Assembly: GCA_900547855.1 (NCBI GenBank) | Contig: URIK01000083.1 | Location: forward strand, 1 to 8,251 | Source of the DNA: an uncultured Collinsella sp. | GTDB lineage: Bacteria > Actinomycetota > Coriobacteriia > Coriobacteriales > Coriobacteriaceae | Reading direction: 5' to 3' | Length of the DNA: 8,251 bases | In this document: positions 5,742 to 8,251 of the stretch, in pieces | Layout: every line of letters starts with the position of its first letter | Position numbering within the stretch: the first letter of the stretch is position 1 | Program-made: the position numbers and the translations under genes | Notes under the pieces: model-generated | What the model was told of the DNA's origin: nothing | The model's database searches: none | What the model saw: only the letters and a program-made list of their open reading frames with translations

Positions 5742-7618
5742 TTGTCGCCACCCTCCTTGCGCTCGATCGTCACGGTCTTATCATTTGCCTTGAGCAGATA
5801 CAGATTGCCCGTAAGGTGCGTCAATTCGCCACCCGTCACCGCACCCGGCTCGCCGTTGTTGGCGCGGAACATGAGCCACGCCTCATCGTGGAAATTGCCC
5901 AGGCTGAGCGTCCAGGCATCCGCGCTGGTATCCACGCTCACCGTAACCGACGAAAAGCGCTGAATGGCGCCCGAGCATTCCGAGCCGGTCTGGCGACGCA
6001 GGTCGGCCGCAGACTTGGTAAGCCAGTCCAGGTAGTCGGTCAGGCCGCCCTTGTAGACTTCCCAGCCCTCCTTGGCGCCGCGATCGGGATCGAGCAGGTC
6101 GTCCGGGTGCATAAAGTGCGTACTCACGTAGTGCATGTTGAGTTCGGACACGGCTGCCAGGCGCATATAGGAATCGTCGACCATGCCGCCCGAGACAATG
6201 CGCGGCTGCTCCACAATGCCATCGCTCGCCACGCCAAACTCCTGCACGTACGGCAGGTCGGTACCGTCCTCAAAGTACGTACTAGCAATAGTCTTAATGC
6301 GCGGAACGTCGGTGCCGATAATCTGGCGCGCGCGGGCCGAAAGGATATTCGACGGTGGCACGTAGACCGAGCCATGAGCGTTGGGCAGGACCTCGTCTTG
6401 AAACGCGATAAGTTCGTTAAGCGAAGCGACAAGCGTCTCTTTGTTCTTCCAGGTCTTGTAGACGTACAGCGTGCCATAGTCGGTATCCCAGAGCGCCAGA
6501 GGCTGATGGTTGTAGCCGTGAAAGCCCAGCTCTCCGCCCATCTGCAGCAGCATGCCGCCAAAATAGCGGAACTGCGTGGTATCGGGTTGGCGCGCGGGCT
6601 CGGTCTGGTTGACCGCGTCCTCGTAGTTTTCGATCATCACGCCGGTATAGCGAATGCCGTATTTTTGCGCGAGCTTTTGCAGATCGGGCCACCAGACCTT
6701 GGTGTAAAAATCGGCAATGGAAAGGCCGTAGTCACGCTTGATATAAGTACCATCGCCCGAGGGCACGGGGCTAGGAAAGTCGTCCAAATAGAACACGGCG
6801 CTGTTGATGACCGGATAGGCCGTGGCATCACCCAGCAAGCTTATGGCCGAAGCATAGAACCCACGCATGACCTTGTCGTAAATGCCAATGTTGCACACCA
6901 CGGTGTGACCACTGCCGCAATCGTTAGACCAAATGAGCGGCGTGCCCGCGTCACCGGTCCTTGCCCAGACGTGCGCCGTTTCGCGCAATGAAACCGAAAG
7001 CGAAGAATCGAAGGGGTCCGAGAGCTCGTAGCGCTCTCCCCCGCCCAGCATAAAGTCCTCGCTCGGCACAATGCTTTCGGCTTTTACATAGTCATATCCG
7101 GCCGATTCGATCCCAAGCTTGGAAGCAATCACTTGCAGATAGCTCGAGTTATCCGGCGGCATAGCGAGCATAAGCGAACCGCCAGCACTCACCCAACTCA
7201 TCAGATCGGTCAGATGCGTACCCAGTCCGTCAAGCGAGGGCATAAGCACAATCACGCGATCAAACGACGTGAGCGAGGGAATCGCATCCGCACCGTCGGT
7301 GGCAATATCAACATCGCGATGGGCGATCTTCATGTCGAGCAGGATCTGGTCGAACTGTTCCTTTACGTCCTCGACGCCAGCTTGATCGGAATCGGTAATG
7401 ACCAGGCACGTGGGCTTTTGGCCAAAGATTGCCAAGGAGGCCGGCACCGCGTCGTTGGCGGCGAGCATGCCCAGCTTGTGCTGTCCAGCGCTGTACTGCA
7501 CGCCGGCACGCTCCACCAGCAGCACGGCGGCCATGGCAATAAAGACCGCCCACACCACGAGGAGTCCCATCCAACGAAAGCGCCCTGCACGGTCGCGGAT
7601 ATGTTGCGCCACGCTCAT
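5738..7618 (-). CDS. pelA: PelA-type membrane-anchored polysaccharide deacetylase (DUF2194-like), no hydrolase domain
   Basis: This 626-residue protein has one membrane span at about 16-37 after a basic segment, placing the rest outside the cell. Residues about 60-160 alternate strands and helices like a Rossmann or glutamine-amidotransferase-type domain. A deacetylase-like barrel follows. VFYLDDFPSP holds the Asp pair D279/D280, GFHGYNHQP holds the H-x3-H metal ligands H367/H371, YVPPSN lies at 419-424, and STHFMHPDD carries H501/H504. These match the Asp-His-His pattern of carbohydrate esterase 4-type enzymes. Residues about 555-618 form a beta-rich tail. It should remove acetyl groups from GalNAc in Pel, giving positive charge. 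Pseudomonas PelA also has a glycoside hydrolase domain; that is absent here, as in Gram-positive Pel loci. The ATG at 7618 was chosen over a TTG eight codons earlier because GGAGGAGG precedes it and ATGA overlaps the upstream stop. Confidence 0.87.
   Translation of the reverse strand: MSVAQHIRDRAGRFRWMGLLVVWAVFIAMAAVLLVERAGVQYSAGQHKLGMLAANDAVPASLAIFGQKPTCLVITDSDQAGVEDVKEQFDQILLDMKIAHRDVDIATDGADAIPSLTSFDRVIVLMPSLDGLGTHLTDLMSWVSAGGSLMLAMPPDNSSYLQVIASKLGIESAGYDYVKAESIVPSEDFMLGGGERYELSDPFDSSLSVSLRETAHVWARTGDAGTPLIWSNDCGSGHTVVCNIGIYDKVMRGFYASAISLLGDATAYPVINSAVFYLDDFPSPVPSGDGTYIKRDYGLSIADFYTKVWWPDLQKLAQKYGIRYTGVMIENYEDAVNQTEPARQPDTTQFRYFGGMLLQMGGELGFHGYNHQPLALWDTDYGTLYVYKTWKNKETLVASLNELIAFQDEVLPNAHGSVYVPPSNILSARARQIIGTDVPRIKTIASTYFEDGTDLPYVQEFGVASDGIVEQPRIVSGGMVDDSYMRLAAVSELNMHYVSTHFMHPDDLLDPDRGAKEGWEVYKGGLTDYLDWLTKSAADLRRQTGSECSGAIQRFSSVTVSVDTSADAWTLSLGNFHDEAWLMFRANNGEPGAVTGGELTHLTGNLYLLKANDKTVTIERKEGGDK
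5751..5758 (-). promoter_or_regulatory. Ribosome binding site (AAGGAGGG) of pelF
   Basis: This near-perfect anti-16S match lies 9 bases before the pelF ATG, inside the last codons of the deacetylase gene. It indicates strong coupled expression of the glycosyltransferase. Confidence 0.75.
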
Positions 7619-8251
7619 CTGGCCTCCTCCCCGTCGCGCCAAAACGCCAACTTTTCGCGGTTGTCGGCGCTCAAATACACATGTTGCTTGTCAATCGCAT
7701 CGATCACACGGTGGACCTCGTCACCATCGCGGCGCATCACGGCCAGGCGCAGGCAAAGCATCCAAACCTCCTGCTCCTCGGGCACGTCGAGCACCAGCTG
7801 GTCGATCACGGCCTGCGCCTCGTCGATCTGTCCGACATCGGCCAGCGCCGTCGCGTATCGAATGCGCAGCTCAAAAGTGTCTTCGCGCTCGCAGCGACGC
7901 GCAAGCAGGCGCGCGTACTGTTGGCGCTGAATCTGAGCCACGCGCCCCTCGGCCAAGCCCGAGCCCAAGTATTCACCAAGAAAATCACAGTATTCGATGA
8001 GGTTTTGCGCGCTCGGGTCCGTCTTAAAGGCGCGCTCCAGCTGCTGCAGTTTAAGGTCGGACTCCTTGGAGATCTGCGCCACCGCCGTCGCGGCATAGTG
8101 CGCCACCTCAACGTCGTCGTTAAGCTTAGCCGCCTGCAGCTGCGCCAGGTACGCGTCAGGCTCCTCGGTGAGCATAGAGAGCATTAGGCGGCGCCGATAT
8201 GCCGGGTCATTGACGATGAGCGCCTCCTCGAGCGGCACTACGCCTGCATCG
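7615..8251 (-). CDS. pelE: PelE-like helical-repeat protein, C-terminal 211 residues (5' end outside window)
   Basis: The frame is open to the window edge, so the N-terminus is missing; a GTG at 8238 is an internal codon, not a credible start. The visible part begins DAGVVPLEEALIVND followed by YRRRLMLSML, then AKLNDDVEVAHYAATAVAQI at residues 41-60. This is the conserved core I associate with PelE. The rest is all helical with TPR-like pairs (about 83-117, 125-155 and 158-188; for example RYATALADVGQIDEAQAVID at 131-150). In Pseudomonas, PelE is an inner-membrane scaffold with TPRs that works with PelD and PelG; any membrane spans here would lie upstream. The gene ends in a 4-base ATGA overlap with the deacetylase. 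In known Gram-positive loci the order is pelD, pelE, pelA, pelF, pelG, which fits. A fused PelD-PelE cannot be excluded. Confidence 0.82.
   Translation of the reverse strand, partial: DAGVVPLEEALIVNDPAYRRRLMLSMLTEEPDAYLAQLQAAKLNDDVEVAHYAATAVAQISKESDLKLQQLERAFKTDPSAQNLIEYCDFLGEYLGSGLAEGRVAQIQRQQYARLLARRCEREDTFELRIRYATALADVGQIDEAQAVIDQLVLDVPEEQEVWMLCLRLAVMRRDGDEVHRVIDAIDKQHVYLSADNREKLAFWRDGEEAR
7623..7630 (-). promoter_or_regulatory. Ribosome binding site (GGAGGAGG) deciding the deacetylase start
   Basis: GGAGGAGG ends 4 bases before the ATG at 7618. A longer frame starting at TTG 7642 would contain this site inside its coding region, so the ATG is preferred. Confidence 0.8.

Noticed and set aside
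5816..6991. A 391-residue open frame on the plus strand
   Set aside because: It lies wholly antisense to the deacetylase gene, is rich in Arg, His, Val and Ala with no recognisable motif, and has no good ribosome site. It is a shadow of codon bias on the opposite strand.
7618..7642. An eight-residue longer start (TTG) for the deacetylase
   Set aside because: The GGAGGAGG ribosome site falls within that extension, immediately before the ATG at 7618, and the ATGA overlap is the usual coupling pattern seen again at pelF.
7133..7930. A 265-residue plus-strand frame over the pelA/pelE junction
   Set aside because: It is antisense to two well-supported coding regions, has no domain signature, and crosses their coupled junction.

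Overview
The window is one end of an assembled contig. Bases 1-48 are Illumina Nextera library adapter, not genome. From base 49 onward every real gene lies on the minus strand, so transcription runs from base 8251 towards base 49. The moderately high GC content, strong GGAGG-type ribosome sites, a lipoprotein and membrane-anchored exopolysaccharide enzymes, and the absence of outer-membrane Pel parts all suggest a Gram-positive bacterium. My best guess is an actinobacterium of the Coriobacteriia (Collinsella-like). That placement rests on general impression and needs a similarity search.

In transcription order the genes are: the C-terminal part of a PelE-like helical-repeat protein (cut by the window end at 8251); a membrane-anchored PelA-type polysaccharide deacetylase (5738-7618); the PelF glycosyltransferase (4314-5741); the PelG membrane protein (2766-4310); a CotH-family kinase-like lipoprotein (1007-2776); a VTC/triphosphate-tunnel-type polyphosphate polymerase domain protein (232-1020); and the first 19 codons of a probable DUF4956 membrane protein (49-106), cut off by the adapter. 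The first six genes are packed with overlaps of 4, 4, 11 and 14 bases or a gap of 3 bases. Only the last junction has a real spacer, of 125 bases. This looks like one translationally coupled operon. I see no promoter, terminator, RNA gene, mobile element or CRISPR array.

The first four genes are the E-A-F-G part of a Pel exopolysaccharide system of the Gram-positive type, with a deacetylase-only PelA. A cyclic-di-GMP receptor (PelD) would be expected just upstream, outside the window. PelF would polymerise the GalNAc-rich chain in the cytosol, PelG (with PelD/PelE) would carry it across the membrane, and PelA would deacetylate it outside, making it cationic.

The striking part is the second module, CotH + VTC domain + DUF4956, which is coupled directly to pelG. 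It suggests that phosphate or polyphosphate chemistry accompanies Pel secretion: phosphorylation of a surface target, or co-export of polyphosphate with a cationic polysaccharide. That is a hypothesis drawn from gene context.
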